Assembly (NCBI RefSeq): GCF_000801105.2
Contig: NC_079516.1
Location: forward strand, 15,648,383 to 15,712,382
Length of the DNA: 64,000 nt
Direction: 5' to 3'
Source: Raphanus sativus
Lineage: Eukaryota > Streptophyta > Magnoliopsida > Brassicales > Brassicaceae
Part shown: positions 1-10,800 of the stretch, one piece after another
Layout: the number at the start of each line of letters is the position of its first letter
Numbering within the stretch: the first letter of the stretch is position 1
The notes under the pieces: model-generated
Database searches by the model: none
Seen by the model: only the letters and a program-made list of their open reading frames with translations
Told to the model about the DNA's origin: nothing
Translations under genes and position numbers: made by a program

Positions 1-384
1 ATAACTTTAAATTTTGGAAACCAAGTATTGATGGTTCAACTTACATCATGTAAATGCAGATTAGTAGCTCTATAATCTCTAAGCTGAAAAATAATCACAA
101 TCTTTCTTTCTACTCTAACCTAACCAAGAACATGAGGCTCATGCTTTGGTTTTTCTTCCCATTGGTTAGAAAATTGTTTTGGTAGTTAGAAATCAAGTTT
201 CACTATCTTTCAACATTGTTGTGATTCCTCTTATCTATTCTAGACCTCTTAAATGACACAAATATTCTACGTACCAATCTTGAAAACTAGTCTGGTCTCA
301 ACTCCAAATCTATCTAGGTTATCAAATAACTTAACAAAAGATATTTAAATTAAAAGGCACTATATGCTATGGTATAAATATTTC
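1..384. other. Left edge, 3' flank of DUF868 gene
   Basis: AT-rich non-coding sequence downstream of the minus-strand DUF868 gene. I see no gene, repeat or RNA that I can support here. Confidence 0.5.
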
Positions 385-1353
385 TCACTCAACTTTCCAA
401 GCATAAAGAAACAAACAAAAGTCATGCAATGTCCCATAACCACTTGATGCCGAGTTGTATCGACTCAAAGGACTACTCCCTCCTCCACTGTCTCCTTCCT
501 CCGTATCGCTAAAGTACTCATCTACCATCCCTCCAACCGCCACAGGCTTAAACACAAACAACCCTGAACTCGCTGTCGACTCTGAACGTCCAAACAACCA
601 ATCATGCACATCGTAGTACACCATCACATGAGTTTTGTCCACCAACACCATCTGGTTACCCCTAAATTTCCACTGCAGATTCCTCACGTGCACGACCATG
701 ATCCCGTCCACGCTTATCCACATCTCTGGATCGTCTCCACCGTGTGAGCTCTCCACCACCACTTCATGTTCCTTTCTCTGCTCGTCGAATCTTGTGCGAG
801 TTGAAAACGTTTTCTTCCCAAAAATACTCTCTTTCTTGAAATATATAAACCCTTCGACCAACGCGGGTCTTGACTTGGTCCGCTTGTAAGCCTTGTGCTT
901 TAAATCACCCATTAACAAAACAACCTCTTCATCAGAAACTATTGCCACGTAATAATCTGACATCGGCTCGGGGCTACCGTTTCCAGACAGTTTAGCCGAC
1001 CGGAGATCCCAGAAGACCTCCACAAAGTTTCCTTCCACGTCGAATGACTTTGATCCTCTTTTGCTCCAGAACTGCCACGGCTTCACGAGATCTATCTTGC
1101 AGCAATAGTTCATGTCGTTGTCTAAACTCGAGACCATGACGGTGAGGGAATGGTTCATGAGATTCTTGGACCACAAAACAGTTATGTTCCGAAAGAAACC
1201 CGCCACGTGAGCTTGATAACCGCACGTGACTGTGCTGTGAGGGGTGGGGGTTGCAGCTGATTTGAGTTGTGCCACGGTCTTTGTGGTGTCTGTTATTTTA
1301 GCTGCAAATGCCGTAGGTTGGCTTCCGATAGATGGGATTCGAAAAGATAACAT
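385..1353 (-). CDS. DUF868 family protein, single exon
   Basis: Intronless gene for a protein of about 322 residues with the look of the plant-specific DUF868 family (relatives of At5g48270). Family hallmarks are an early Cys-Gly-Tyr region, a conserved WSKNLMNHSL stretch, FWDLRSAKLSG in the first third, a central YVAIVSDEEVVLLMGD, the later WKFRGNQ motif and the C-terminal end FLYAWKVE. I place the start at the ATG at 1353, giving MLSFRIPSIG; the frame is open a little further upstream but only with non-ATG codons. A Ser/Gly-rich tract lies near the C terminus. The molecular function of DUF868 proteins is not known. No signal peptide or membrane span is evident. The next gene is the histone H3 gene 4 kb to the right, on the other strand. 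Confidence 0.88.
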   Translation of the reverse strand: MLSFRIPSIGSQPTAFAAKITDTTKTVAQLKSAATPTPHSTVTCGYQAHVAGFFRNITVLWSKNLMNHSLTVMVSSLDNDMNYCCKIDLVKPWQFWSKRGSKSFDVEGNFVEVFWDLRSAKLSGNGSPEPMSDYYVAIVSDEEVVLLMGDLKHKAYKRTKSRPALVEGFIYFKKESIFGKKTFSTRTRFDEQRKEHEVVVESSHGGDDPEMWISVDGIMVVHVRNLQWKFRGNQMVLVDKTHVMVYYDVHDWLFGRSESTASSGLFVFKPVAVGGMVDEYFSDTEEGDSGGGSSPLSRYNSASSGYGTLHDFCLFLYAWKVE

Positions 1354-2001
1354 CCCTATTAGAATCAACAACTAAAAAGTATAGATGAGAAAGATTTTGT
1401 TCAACATGAAATTGCAAAATTCTTGAGCAGCTGTGATAAGAGTTTCGCCAAAATGGTGATTTTGTTAATGGTTTTTCTGTACGATTATTCAATTGACAAC
1501 CGATTCAGTTTGTTTTGATTCAGTTGGGAATAGATAGAAACCTTTTGAGTTTGGCAAGAGGGAGAGCAAAGGAGAGAGAGGGAGAAGGAAGATTCTCGAG
1601 AGGATGGTTGATGGAACACCGATAAAGAAGGAGTCTATATTTGACACATGTTAATATTGGCGAAGAAGGTAAAAATGGCTTTGTGAAGTTCAAACAAAAC
1701 GTATGTAAACATATGATATATTTTACAGCTGAATTTTTTTTATCTTCATAATGTTCTACAGTCAAATAAAGTTTGTATTCTTATTTTCATATAAATTTTC
1801 ACAATAGTTTACATACAACTAAAATTGATGTCATAAGTGGCCGTATCATTTTCTTTGTTCCGGATCGAGAATGCATATGCATATAATAAATAAACACTAC
1901 ATAAAACATTCGTATAAAAAATAACATTTATGAGAAAATATCGGTCGTCGTAAATTCACAACGAAATGACGAGTAGATTACATGAAAAAGGAATTTCGTC
2001 T
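1354..2001. other. 5' flank of DUF868 gene
   Basis: Promoter-side sequence of the DUF868 gene. A purine-rich tract (about 1556-1590) reads as CT-rich 5' leader on the minus strand. From about 1920 scattered GTCGT/ACGAC motifs appear, of the kind common in subterminal parts of CACTA elements, but no element ends can be defined. No gene seen. Confidence 0.35.
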
Positions 2002-2422
2002 AAAGTATAACTAAATTCAGAGACCTCAATCACCAGCGTAATGGCCGAATATTCAGAGACCTTGGTTTATTCTCTTTGGCGTGAGCGGCCGAATATTCAG
2101 AGACCTTGGTTTATTCTCTTTGGCGTGAGCGGCCGAATATTCAGAGACCTCGATCACCAGCCTCCAGTCTTCTTCAGGATGGTGGACCGGCAAATGCGAG
2201 ATAGGTTGCTGTCGCTGTCTCCAGCCCCAACTGATGCTCACTCTCTTCCAGAGCTTAATTTCTGGTTTATTGTTCCATTTAGCTAATTTTGCTTTTATTT
2301 ATGTCTTAGTCTCTCTGTTTCAGTCTCTGTTTCCTGCTCTTGTAATAAGTTGCTAATGCAACATGTAAAACTCAAAAATGGTTTTAATTTTAACATTTAG
2401 ACCAAAAAAGTATAACTAAATT
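2002..2422 (+). mobile_element. Short retroposon with 16-bp target-site duplication
   Basis: The 16-bp sequence AAAGTATAACTAAATT occurs perfectly at 2002-2017 and 2407-2422 and brackets a 389-bp insert that ends in an A-rich tail (ACCAAAA). Long direct repeats plus an A-rich 3' end are the signature of non-LTR retroposition. The 3' part resembles a LINE-like untranslated tail (T-rich, then a CTCTTGTAATAAG-type tract). The 5' part carries a 44-bp tandem repeat. It has no coding capacity. Confidence 0.65.
2043..2165 (+). repeat. 44-bp tandem repeat inside retroposon
   Basis: A 44-bp unit beginning GGCCGAATATTCAGAGACC occurs at 2043-2086 and 2087-2130, and partially from 2131. The first two copies are identical. 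A related half-unit (CAGAGACCTCAATCACCAG, 2019-2037) precedes the array and recurs with one change at 2143-2161, so the array is framed by a shorter direct repeat. Confidence 0.85.
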
Positions 2423-4105
2423 TACTAGGAGAATGTTTTTTATAATAAAACACATGGAACTTTGTGACGACTTTACAGAACTTTCGTCGTAACTCAATTG
2501 TAAAATAAACCAACGGAGTTGGATTATTGGCACTTAAGGATAATCCCAATACAATGAACCTGCAGTTAGATTTCCACTGGCCATCCAGACTAGCGTTAAA
2601 TCGCAAGAATACGTGAAGTGTTGTGGGCTTCGTTGAACTAGTCGATTAATCTTGGTCGTCGGATCTCCACGATTATAAAAAAATAGTTGTAAAATAACTG
2701 AGTATTTTACGAGAATCATATTTACAGTTGTTGAACAACGAATGTATAAGTAAAAGTGAAATGGCCGGTGAAAACGTGTTTGTGGTGGACTATACCTAGC
2801 ATATTTCCTCTTAAAATTGTTGTTATACCGATGTAAAAGACTCGAAAACCATTTTGTTGTAAACAGTTAGTTAAAATTTTACATACTTATGACAAAAATT
2901 TATTTTCAAAAGTTAATCTTTTTATTTGTGTGTTTTCCACACCCCCATCGAATTTATACTAGCATATCAATATTTATTTTTCTTGTTTACTGACTTCAGA
3001 TCGAGAAAATGTTGAATGTGTGGGCATACATAAACAGCTGGCCTTTAGTCACGAGCTTTTACAGAATTACAAACTACAGGTTTATTCAATATGTTTATTT
3101 TATAATTTCATTTCTCTATTTATGTTGTAAAGTAAAAAAAGGAAAGCAAGTTGTAGACATTGGAAGCGCACATGAACAGCCAAATGTCATGAATGAAGGG
3201 TGCCGAGATGGAAAGACCAATCAATGGCTCCATACAAAAGGACCAAGTAAGTAGTTCATCTACAAATCAATCTTCTAGAGATGAGGTCTATTTGTCGTTC
3301 ATAAAAGTACTTGAGTATGCACATTTTAAAGCTGGTTGTGATATGCTATTTTGCGCTATTATACGAGTCAAAAATTGATTTGTATTCAATATAGAAAAAT
3401 GTAATTCGTTTAGAACTTAAAGTGAAGGAAATCTAAAGTAGATACAAAGGAAATTTTGAGTAGAAATAAAGGAAATTTTAAGCATAAACTAATATTTTAG
3501 CGAACTTTAGTTTTTAATTTGTATATTACTTTACAAATTTCGTACCAATAATATACTAAATTAGTAACTTAATATTTAGTGTTGCATCATTATAATCCAG
3601 GGGTTATAATTAAATAGATTTTAGGTATAATATTAAAAGATTATTAGTTAAACTTAAAAGGTTTTATTTTTTTACTTGATATCATATATATATATATATT
3701 AACTTTAGGGATGATTTTTATCAGTTAATCTATTATTTAAACAATTTAACTAGCGTGAAACGAATATATATATCACATTCAAATTAGGGAGTCAATTTTT
3801 TAAATACGATTTACTTTATCAATCAATGCAAGTCAGTAATGGATTGGACCGGATTGGTCGTTTTTCATTTATGTTTTACGAATATAGAGAAATTTGGTCT
3901 TGGAAGCAATAACAACTAACAAGCTAACCTCTCAAAAGTTTTGTTCAGTGGTCAACGGCGGTTGGGCGAGGATCCAACCCAAAATTTGTTCAGATGCTCT
4001 CAGCAGGTCCATTGTTACGTTAATTAGATATGGGCGGTTTTACCTCAACCCGAAGTACCTACCTAAACCCGAACTGGAAAAACAGAAACTGAATCCGAAC
4101 TGTTA
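2423..4105. other. Intergenic, no gene seen
   Basis: AT-rich intergenic sequence with low-complexity tracts (for example a TA run near 3686-3700). Short open frames around 3000-3380 and 3890-4130 show no recognisable protein family and no splice logic. I regard them as chance. Confidence 0.4.
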
Positions 4106-4358
4106 TACTCCCTCCGTTCCAAATTAGATGATGTTTTGGAGAGTTTTGGATGTTTCAAAATAGATGATGTTTTGATATTTTTATATTAGTTATAGCTTTA
4201 TTGAAAGCTGTGTGACCAATAGAGTCTTATAATCTTTTTGATGATTGGTTGGATTAGTTTTAATTTTTCTTTTCGATGCTACTTTTTAAGATAAAAATAC
4301 ATTCCTTAATTCTTGTGCCATCATCCATAACATCAAGTATTTTGGAACATAGAGAGTA
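4106..4358. mobile_element. Stowaway-type MITE
   Basis: About 250 bp starting TA-CTCCCTCCGTTCC and ending GGAACATAGAGAG-TA. These are the classic Tc1/mariner (Stowaway) terminal inverted repeats with a TA target duplication. The element is AT-rich, non-coding, and inserted in older repeat-like sequence that continues on both sides with Brassica-type CCGAAC motifs. Confidence 0.85.
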
Positions 4359-5100
4359 CAAAAATATCCAAACGGAACTTATGAGCTTAGTAATTTGGTA
4401 GTTGGTTATAACCCAAACCGATCCGAAATCTGAATTATGATCTGAAAATATCTGAAATTAGTTAAATATGTTAATTTTTTGATATATTTTAAGGTGATTT
4501 AGCTATTTTTGACTATTCAAAATATATTTGTAGTTTGTTTTATTTGTTATTTTGAATTATTTTTAGCTAATTTAGTTAGTTTAACTAATATTTAGTTAGA
4601 TTTGTAAACAATTTATATATTTTGAAACAAAAATTTGTCACTTTTTGAGGTTTAAAAAGTATGTCTGTGAACGATTTTAAACATTGGTTACATCCGATCC
4701 GAATCGAACTCGGAAAAAACCGAACCGAATCCGATCTGATAATTAATAAATACCGAATGGTACTTTTAAGCATAACCCCAAAAATCCGAAAATCCGAATC
4801 ATCCGGACCGTTACCAAACTGGCCACTGAAGGTCAAGGCCTAACGTTAACTATTTTCCTCTTAAGTATTGTGTTAAAAGAAATAGTTGGCCCAGAGGCTC
4901 TTATAAATTCTTATAAATAAATACGTCACACTTTACTACGAACTCATAACACATGAGCCCATTATGTTTGTATACAAATACTCATCTTTTCGAAATAATT
5001 TGACGGCCAAAATTTTCGAGTGGCGCGAGAAAGTTCAAAACATTTTGGAAGTAAGCGCTAAAAGGTGTCGTGGTCTTGCAAAGAATGATTTTAATTGGTC
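4359..5100. other. Degenerate repeat, 5' side of histone gene
   Basis: Contains runs rich in CCGAAC/CCGATCC (4420-4440, 4690-4810) typical of decayed dispersed repeats in crucifers. No gene seen. Confidence 0.35.
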
Positions 5101-5113
5101 CATAGTAACATCA

Positions 5114-5184
5114 CGCGGATGGGTGAAACATGCTTAACATGACGTGGACTATTTTAATTGGTTGGCAAGGGGAACACGCGGATC
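5114..5184 (+). promoter_or_regulatory. Histone octamer motifs upstream of H3
   Basis: A perfect CGCGGATC octamer lies at 5177-5184, about 160 bp upstream of the H3 start codon, and a one-mismatch copy (CGCGGATG) at 5114-5121. CGCGGATC is the OCT element of plant core-histone promoters, linked to S-phase and meristem expression. Seen: the motifs and their spacing. Inferred: replication-coupled regulation, consistent with the H3.1-type protein. Confidence 0.7.
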
Positions 5185-5325
5185 GAAATCTCGAAAATCT
5201 CAGCCGTAGATAGCACTTTTAAATCCAACGGACTAAATTTCAAGAAAACTCATGATAAAAACCAACTCATCCTTCACAATCAAATCTCACATTCAACATT
5301 CTCCAGAAGAAGAAACTAATCCTAA

Positions 5326-5751
<426 letters not shown>

Positions 5752-5974
5752 AGACACTCTTATGATCTCTGTTTAGCTCGTTAATGGTGACTTGTTATGT
5801 GTAATGTTTTAGCCTTTGTTATAATAGTCTCGAAGGTGTTCGACGAAATGTCAAAGTTTGTTAAGTTTAATATAAATCGTATTTGCCCATTGCTCTTCGT
5901 ATGTTTGACCACTAGACGGTCGACATTACATTCATTACATAAGCTAATCACAATTAACAGGTCTAATCAGATAA

Positions 5975-6672
5975 ATATGCCGTTCACTTTGCTATAGATC
6001 AACAAGGACAATACTGCTCAAATAGTGTCTGCCACTATCACCGGTGGCATTGTTCTTGCGTCTGCCTAATGCTCATGAGCTTTCTCGTTATGGCCTTAAA
6101 GCTGGTCTTACTAACCATGCTTCAGGTAATAGAGTTTAACCCTTATAAGTTATAACTGCTTGATAATTGTCTCTCAATTTTTTACAGTGTTTACATGTAT
6201 GCTTAGATACACCATTTATGTTCTCATACAGGACACTGGAGAAGATTACTTTACTGATACCAGAAGGCCCTTCCGTGCTCTTCTCGATGTTGGACTTGTT
6301 ATGACCACCACCTGGAGGAAACCGTGTGTTTGGTGCCATCAAGGTGATTTTTGTATACCTCTTTGTTATTCACTGAGGTGTCTCTCTTCAGCTTTTACCT
6401 TAGACTAGATAATCTGATATTGTAGATGAATTGATTTTGTTGTCATAGTGGATGATGATTGAATGAGTGTGGCTTGTTTTGCTTTGTTCAGGGTGAGTCA
6501 TGACAGATCAACTAGGCATAGTGCGGTGTTAGGCTCTGAAAATTTGGTTTTGGATGATGATTAATAGGTACAACCCAAAGAGACTTACTATGATGAGAGG
6601 AGGCTTTGTCTGATCCAGAGAGTGAAGGCTTTGAACTCAGTTGTGGTGGACGATGATGAGGACAAAGAGTAA
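5975..6672 (+). pseudogene. Ribosomal protein L5 (uL18) pseudogene
   Basis: Three separated blocks resemble cytosolic RPL5, a 60S subunit protein that carries 5S rRNA. Block 1 (about 5975-6126) reads as an NKD...AQIVSA-type segment followed by AHEL..YGLKAGLTN. Block 2 (about 6230-6340) contains DTRRPFRALLDVGL followed by a TTT-type sequence. Block 3 (about 6568-6672) resembles the C-terminal YNPKRLTYDERR region and acidic tail. Stops, small indels and missing middle sequence break the frame. Intron-like spacers with GT/AG-like borders remain, so this is a decayed genomic copy rather than a processed cDNA. Identification rests on the conserved DTRRPFRALLDVGL block and correct order of the others. 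Confidence 0.75.
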
Positions 6673-6751
6673 ACATGGTGGCTTCATCAATAAACTCTTC
6701 ACCATGTTTATTTTTTTAGCTTTTCTGTGTTTAATAGATGACTTTGATTTT

Positions 6752-6983
6752 AAAAAAGCAGTCGAAAAAATTTGGGTGAAAGAAGAAAAAGTTGATGAGC
6801 TAGTGATGATTGTCATCCTGATAAAAGCTTGAAAGTTTATAAATCCATTGTACTAGAACGGTGAATCCATTTTCTAGGACAAAGGATTTGTAAGCTTTTT
6901 TTGTTTCTATCAGGATGACATCTTCACAAGCTCATCAAGCATTTTTCTTCTGTCACCCAATTTTCTTTAACTGCTTTCTTTTA
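6752..6983. repeat. Near-continuous foldback (hairpin) of ~230 bp
   Basis: Left arm 6752-6858 and right arm 6872-6983 are inverted copies of one another, roughly 80 percent alike by eye, separated by a 13-base loop. Conserved paired blocks include TTGATGAGC, GTCATCCTGATA and CTAGAA. On the minus strand the right arm reads open as ...RRKMLDELVKMSS and then stop; the left arm, on plus, reads open with a similar KVDELV run. This suggests an inverted duplication of the 3' end of a coding sequence that I cannot identify. A transcript would form a long imperfect hairpin. It could be a foldback MITE instead, but no clear target duplication is visible. Confidence 0.7.
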
Positions 6984-7357
6984 ATCATGATACTCATTTA
7001 TATTAGTTCTTTGAACAGAACCAAAGTTTTGTAGTATTATAGTTTTGGAACCCCTTGTTTCAAATGAAATTTAATCAGTAGCCTTTCCAGCTTTTCTCAA
7101 GCAGCAATTTTTTTTGAAAAACTGAACAGATGCAGCAGCCACAAGACCAAACCAGTGGCTGTACTTAAAACACTCAAAGCTCAGTGTAGCAGTAATGTGA
7201 GACAGCGCATCTAACAATATTATTTTATATTACAACCACACTATCAAAGAGGAGAAACCAAAAATAAATAAAAGACAAAACCGATATATATATATATGTA
7301 TATCTTGGCACTGCTAGGACTAAATAACGTTTCACAACTCTCACCCTTCCACTTTGA
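6984..7357. other. 3' flank of BIR1
   Basis: Non-coding sequence downstream of minus-strand BIR1, including a short TA run near 7285. This is probably BIR1 3' untranslated region and terminator. Nothing else seen. Confidence 0.4.
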
Positions 7358-9537
7358 TCAGCGAACTATGAGCTCTTCAATGAAATCACCTTCTCCTGAT
7401 TCAGATGGAACTAAGATATCATCTTCAGTGGTGAAGTTGTAGCTCTCTCCAATAGCTCTCAGAAACTGATACACTTCAAACATGGTAGGCCTCTGCTTTG
7501 GTACTTCCGGTAAAACGCAGTTGCATGCTACTTTAAGCACTTTGAAGATCTCATCATCCACACCTTTTCCAACCAAAGACCTGTCAATCGCTTCCTGCAG
7601 TTTTGACTCGCTCGATAGCTTTGTAATCCATTCCACAAGGTTACCCTTGAAGCTGCTTTCTTCCTTGTCTTCTTCTTCAGAATCTCTTGTCACACTCGTT
7701 GCTTTCTGCCCCGTCACTAGCTCTAGAAGCACAACCCCAAAGCTGTATACATCTCCTTTAGGAGTTGCCACCATGGTTCTTGAATATTCAGGAGCAACAT
7801 AACCAAAATCACCAAACTCCCCATTGACAAATGTGCTTAAATGAGTATCAATGGGATTCATCAGCCTAGCTAGACCAAAGTCCGAGATCTTAGGCTCGAA
7901 GTCTGCAGTCAATAATATGCATTTCGAGCTTATGTTGCGGTGGATGATCCTCGGGTTGCAGCTGTGGTGAAGCCACGCTAGTCCTTTTGCAGCGCCGATC
8001 GCGATCTTCAGCCTTGAAGGCCAGTCCATAGGGTTGAAAGAGTCTTCATCTGAGGGATGTAACTGATCATAAAGGTAACCGTTAGGCATGTACTCGTATA
8101 TAAGAAGCCTCTCCTTCTTGGCAATGCAGAATCCCAAAAGAGGGACCAAGTTTCTGTGTTTTACAGATCCCAAAGTCTTCATCTCTGAATCAAGCTCCTT
8201 TTCAGAGTGCTGAGAATCTTGCAACCTCTTTACCATAAGAGGAGTCCCGTCTTCAAGCACTCCTTTGTACATAGTTCCTGTTCTTCCTTTCCCAATGATG
8301 TTATCTTTCTTGAACTCCTCTGTTGCCTTCATAAGATCACTTAACTTCATCTTTGAAACTGACTTCTTAAACATGAAAACCTGAAGACACACAAACACCA
8401 AACATATAATCAGAAACTCAGAACATAGCAACTAGGCATGGACACATTTATCCCGAACCAAAGAACAGAAATAACCGAAACCGAAACTGACCGACCGGAA
8501 CCGAAATTATTTTGGATATTAACGAGTTCCCAATTTTGCAAACCGACACCGACACCGGACCAAACCAAAATTAGTAAATAACCAAACGGTTCCTAAATTT
8601 CTAAAACCAAAAACCAAAATACCCGAACCAAAAACCGAACTCTCAGGCCTAATAACAACATTAGTATGTGTGTGTAATAAATGTTTACCTTGACACCTTT
8701 CTGTCCTTTCAAGATTCTTGCCCATCTGTTTTCTTCAGGATCATCTCTCAACTTCTTTCTAACAACAGCCAATCTACGGAAGTAGAAGAAGAGAACAGTC
8801 CCAACGACTAGTGCCGCCACAGAGAGTCCACCAACTGCTGCTATAACAATAACTTTGCCACGAGAGCTCTTAGGACCCTTGCATGGATCCAGAGGCTTAC
8901 CACACAAACCTTGGTTATTATCAACGTCACCCACCACAATTTTCAATGTGGTTTCATTGAAAGCTGGGATAGGACCTGTGAGACCATTGTAAGCCACAGA
9001 GAACTTAGTTAGCCGTCCTAGGAGCACAAGCTCGGCAGGAAGGGTACCACTGAACTGGTTGTGCTGAAGCATAAGAGAGTTCAAAAAGGTAATGTTTGAG
9101 ATACTGGGAGGGATTTGACCAGTGAATTGATTGTAAGAGAGGTCTAGAGTTGTAACAAGTGGAATGAATGAGGTTATATTGGATGGTAAAGGTCCAGAGA
9201 AGTTGTTTCTAGAAAGATCTAGAGCTGTTAGATCAGTGCAATTCTTAATCCCAACAGGGAACTCTCCTTCGAGACCATAACCACCGAGCTTAATGCTCAA
9301 AACCCTGTTCTCATCATCATGCCAGCAAGCCACACCATTGAACTTGCAGATGTAACCAGCAGTCTGGTTGCTAAACACCCAGTTCGTTAAATATCCGTTA
9401 GGATCTTTAACTTGTTTATAAATGGTCCTCAAGCAGTTAACGTTGGCTTCATTTGTTGCACCGATCAAGCTAGAGAGGAGGAGTGAACAGAGACAGTTCG
9501 TGATTAAAACTGCTAATACTAACCTACTCACCATCAT
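7358..9537 (-). CDS. BIR1: BIR1, BAK1-interacting receptor-like kinase 1
   Basis: Two exons, 9537-8689 and 8380-7358, joined in phase, encode 623 residues, matching the family length of about 620. Order: signal peptide (about 1-25), Cys-containing LRR cap, about five LRRs, a membrane span ([20 protein letters not shown] then LFFYF), a basic juxtamembrane segment and a kinase domain. Kinase landmarks are the glycine loop [11 protein letters not shown], Lys in MVKRLQ, DFG in [10 protein letters not shown] and APEYS. The catalytic loop reads HRN instead of HRD, as I recall for Arabidopsis BIR1. The C terminus ends [12 protein letters not shown]. Known for the family: BIR1 sits at the plasma membrane, binds BAK1 and restrains SOBIR1-dependent immunity and cell death. 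It is divergent from FRL3. The intron carries a repeat fragment, and a 5' UTR intron is likely. Confidence 0.96.
8437..8650. repeat. Dispersed repeat fragment in BIR1 intron
   Basis: The 308-bp BIR1 intron contains a block rich in CCGAACC, CCGAAACCG and ACCAAAACC motifs, like the decayed CCGAAC repeats at 4690-4810. It does not disturb the splice sites (donor after 8689, acceptor before 8380). Element type unknown. Confidence 0.4.
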
Positions 9538-9613
9538 ATCCCCCTCCTAGAATCTACAGAAACAGAGTAAAGTTGCTAGAAACTAGGGTTGTCTCTGATG
9601 AGCATCCAAAGTC

Positions 9614-9752
9614 CTGGAAGCAAAAGAAAATACAAATAGCAATAAATCAGGTGGAAAAATTCGAAACCGAAACAAGAAGATGAAAGCGATCTTGAAATGA
9701 GTTGACTCGAAAGGTAAATGATAATTCAAGAAAGTCTATCAGCTTTACTTAC
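9614..9752 (-). other. Probable 5' UTR intron of BIR1
   Basis: On the minus strand a strong donor (C|GTAAGTAAAG, exon ending 9753) is followed by an acceptor (TTGCTTCCAG|GAC, exon resuming 9613), ending 76 bases before the BIR1 ATG. Upstream, a CT-rich leader (GA-rich on plus, 9949-9972) fits a 5' untranslated exon. Leader introns often raise expression; here that is inference. Confidence 0.5.
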
Positions 9753-10202
9753 GAAGGCAAGAATTAGAGATACAAAGGCAGGAGCTTTGGTCTTGGTCGT
9801 GCTAATACTTTCTGTTTCTGTTTCAAGTGTGTTTGAGTTGAATGAGGAAGAAGAAGTTGGCGCATCTGTTGTGGGGGAAAGTGTTAATGTAAGGAGGAGG
9901 AAAAGCGTGAATGAAGAAAGGACTTCTTTAATAAAAATAAATAAAAGAGAGAGAAAGAGAGAGAGAGAGAGTGGAGTCGTCGGTCTTTGTCTTGGTGTGT
10001 CGTTGACTAGATCGCCTCTATTATATATGTGTGGAAGATTCAGACTTCGTGAAGAATGGGGCAAAGACAATCTGATGAGAACGCTGTGACTTTTAAACCA
10101 ACCGGTCAAGTCTTTGCGCGTTTAGTGTTTTTGTTTTCTTTCTTTCGCTTTTGACTTTTTCAACACCATTATATTATCGACAGATGGACAAACAACAATG
10201 TC

Positions 10203-10780
10203 GGCCCAATATTATTTAGGGCCCATATCTTTAAAATAGATTCTTTTTTGGGCCTTTTTAAGTCAAGTTCCCAGCAGATTCACACAAACTCACGTGACGA
10301 ATTAAAACTTCAAAAAAAAGGACATTCTAAAATTCATGACTCGAGCCACTACGAATGTCTCGTGGAGCCGGATGGTGGAGAATGAGCCACCACACACCAG
10401 ACACCACCACTTTTGCTCTCACGTGCCTCCACTTCTTTTTTTTTTGTAACACTAACACGTGCCTCCACTTATTACCAAAAGAAAAGAAAGACAACGAAGA
10501 TAGAAAGTGTCTCTGTGTAATAATAAACCACTTTCCTTTTGCCTCCTCCCTTCGACTTTCCTCTTTCCGAATTTCACTTTCCTCTTCTCACGAAAATCTC
10601 ACGATCGCTCGAGATGGATCTACAACCATCTTCCTCTGCTTCTTGATCTCTTACTTAGGTCTGTTATCTTCCCAGGTAAAGCTGTTATCATCTCTTGTAG
10701 TGTATATTGTCTTTATCTGATCATGTCCCCACTGTAGCTAGGGTTTGCTGATTTCCCCCCAAATAGTATAGCTAGGGTTT
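10203..10780 (+). promoter_or_regulatory. BIR1-FRL3 divergent promoter: site II and telo-box motifs
   Basis: Three TGGGCC/GGCCCA-type site II motifs lie at 10203-10208, 10219-10225 and 10249-10254. Two telo-box motifs TAGGGTTT lie at 10739-10746 and 10773-10780, just before the FRL3 start. In plants this pairing is typical of genes active in dividing cells. The 1.26 kb between the two start codons is shared by BIR1 (-) and FRL3 (+). Which gene the motifs serve is inferred from proximity to FRL3. Confidence 0.5.
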
Positions 10781-10800
10781 ACTCCATAAGCTCTTTCAAG

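Noticed and set aside
635..889. Plus-strand open frame inside the DUF868 gene
   Set aside because: Shadow of the conserved minus-strand reading; no family resemblance.
2041..2286. Open frame over the 44-bp repeat
   Set aside because: The frame exists because 44-bp units happen to stay open in sequence; it lies inside a retroposon and matches no protein.
4585..4843. Open frames in the CCGAAC-rich repeat
   Set aside because: Degenerate dispersed repeat; no protein resemblance.
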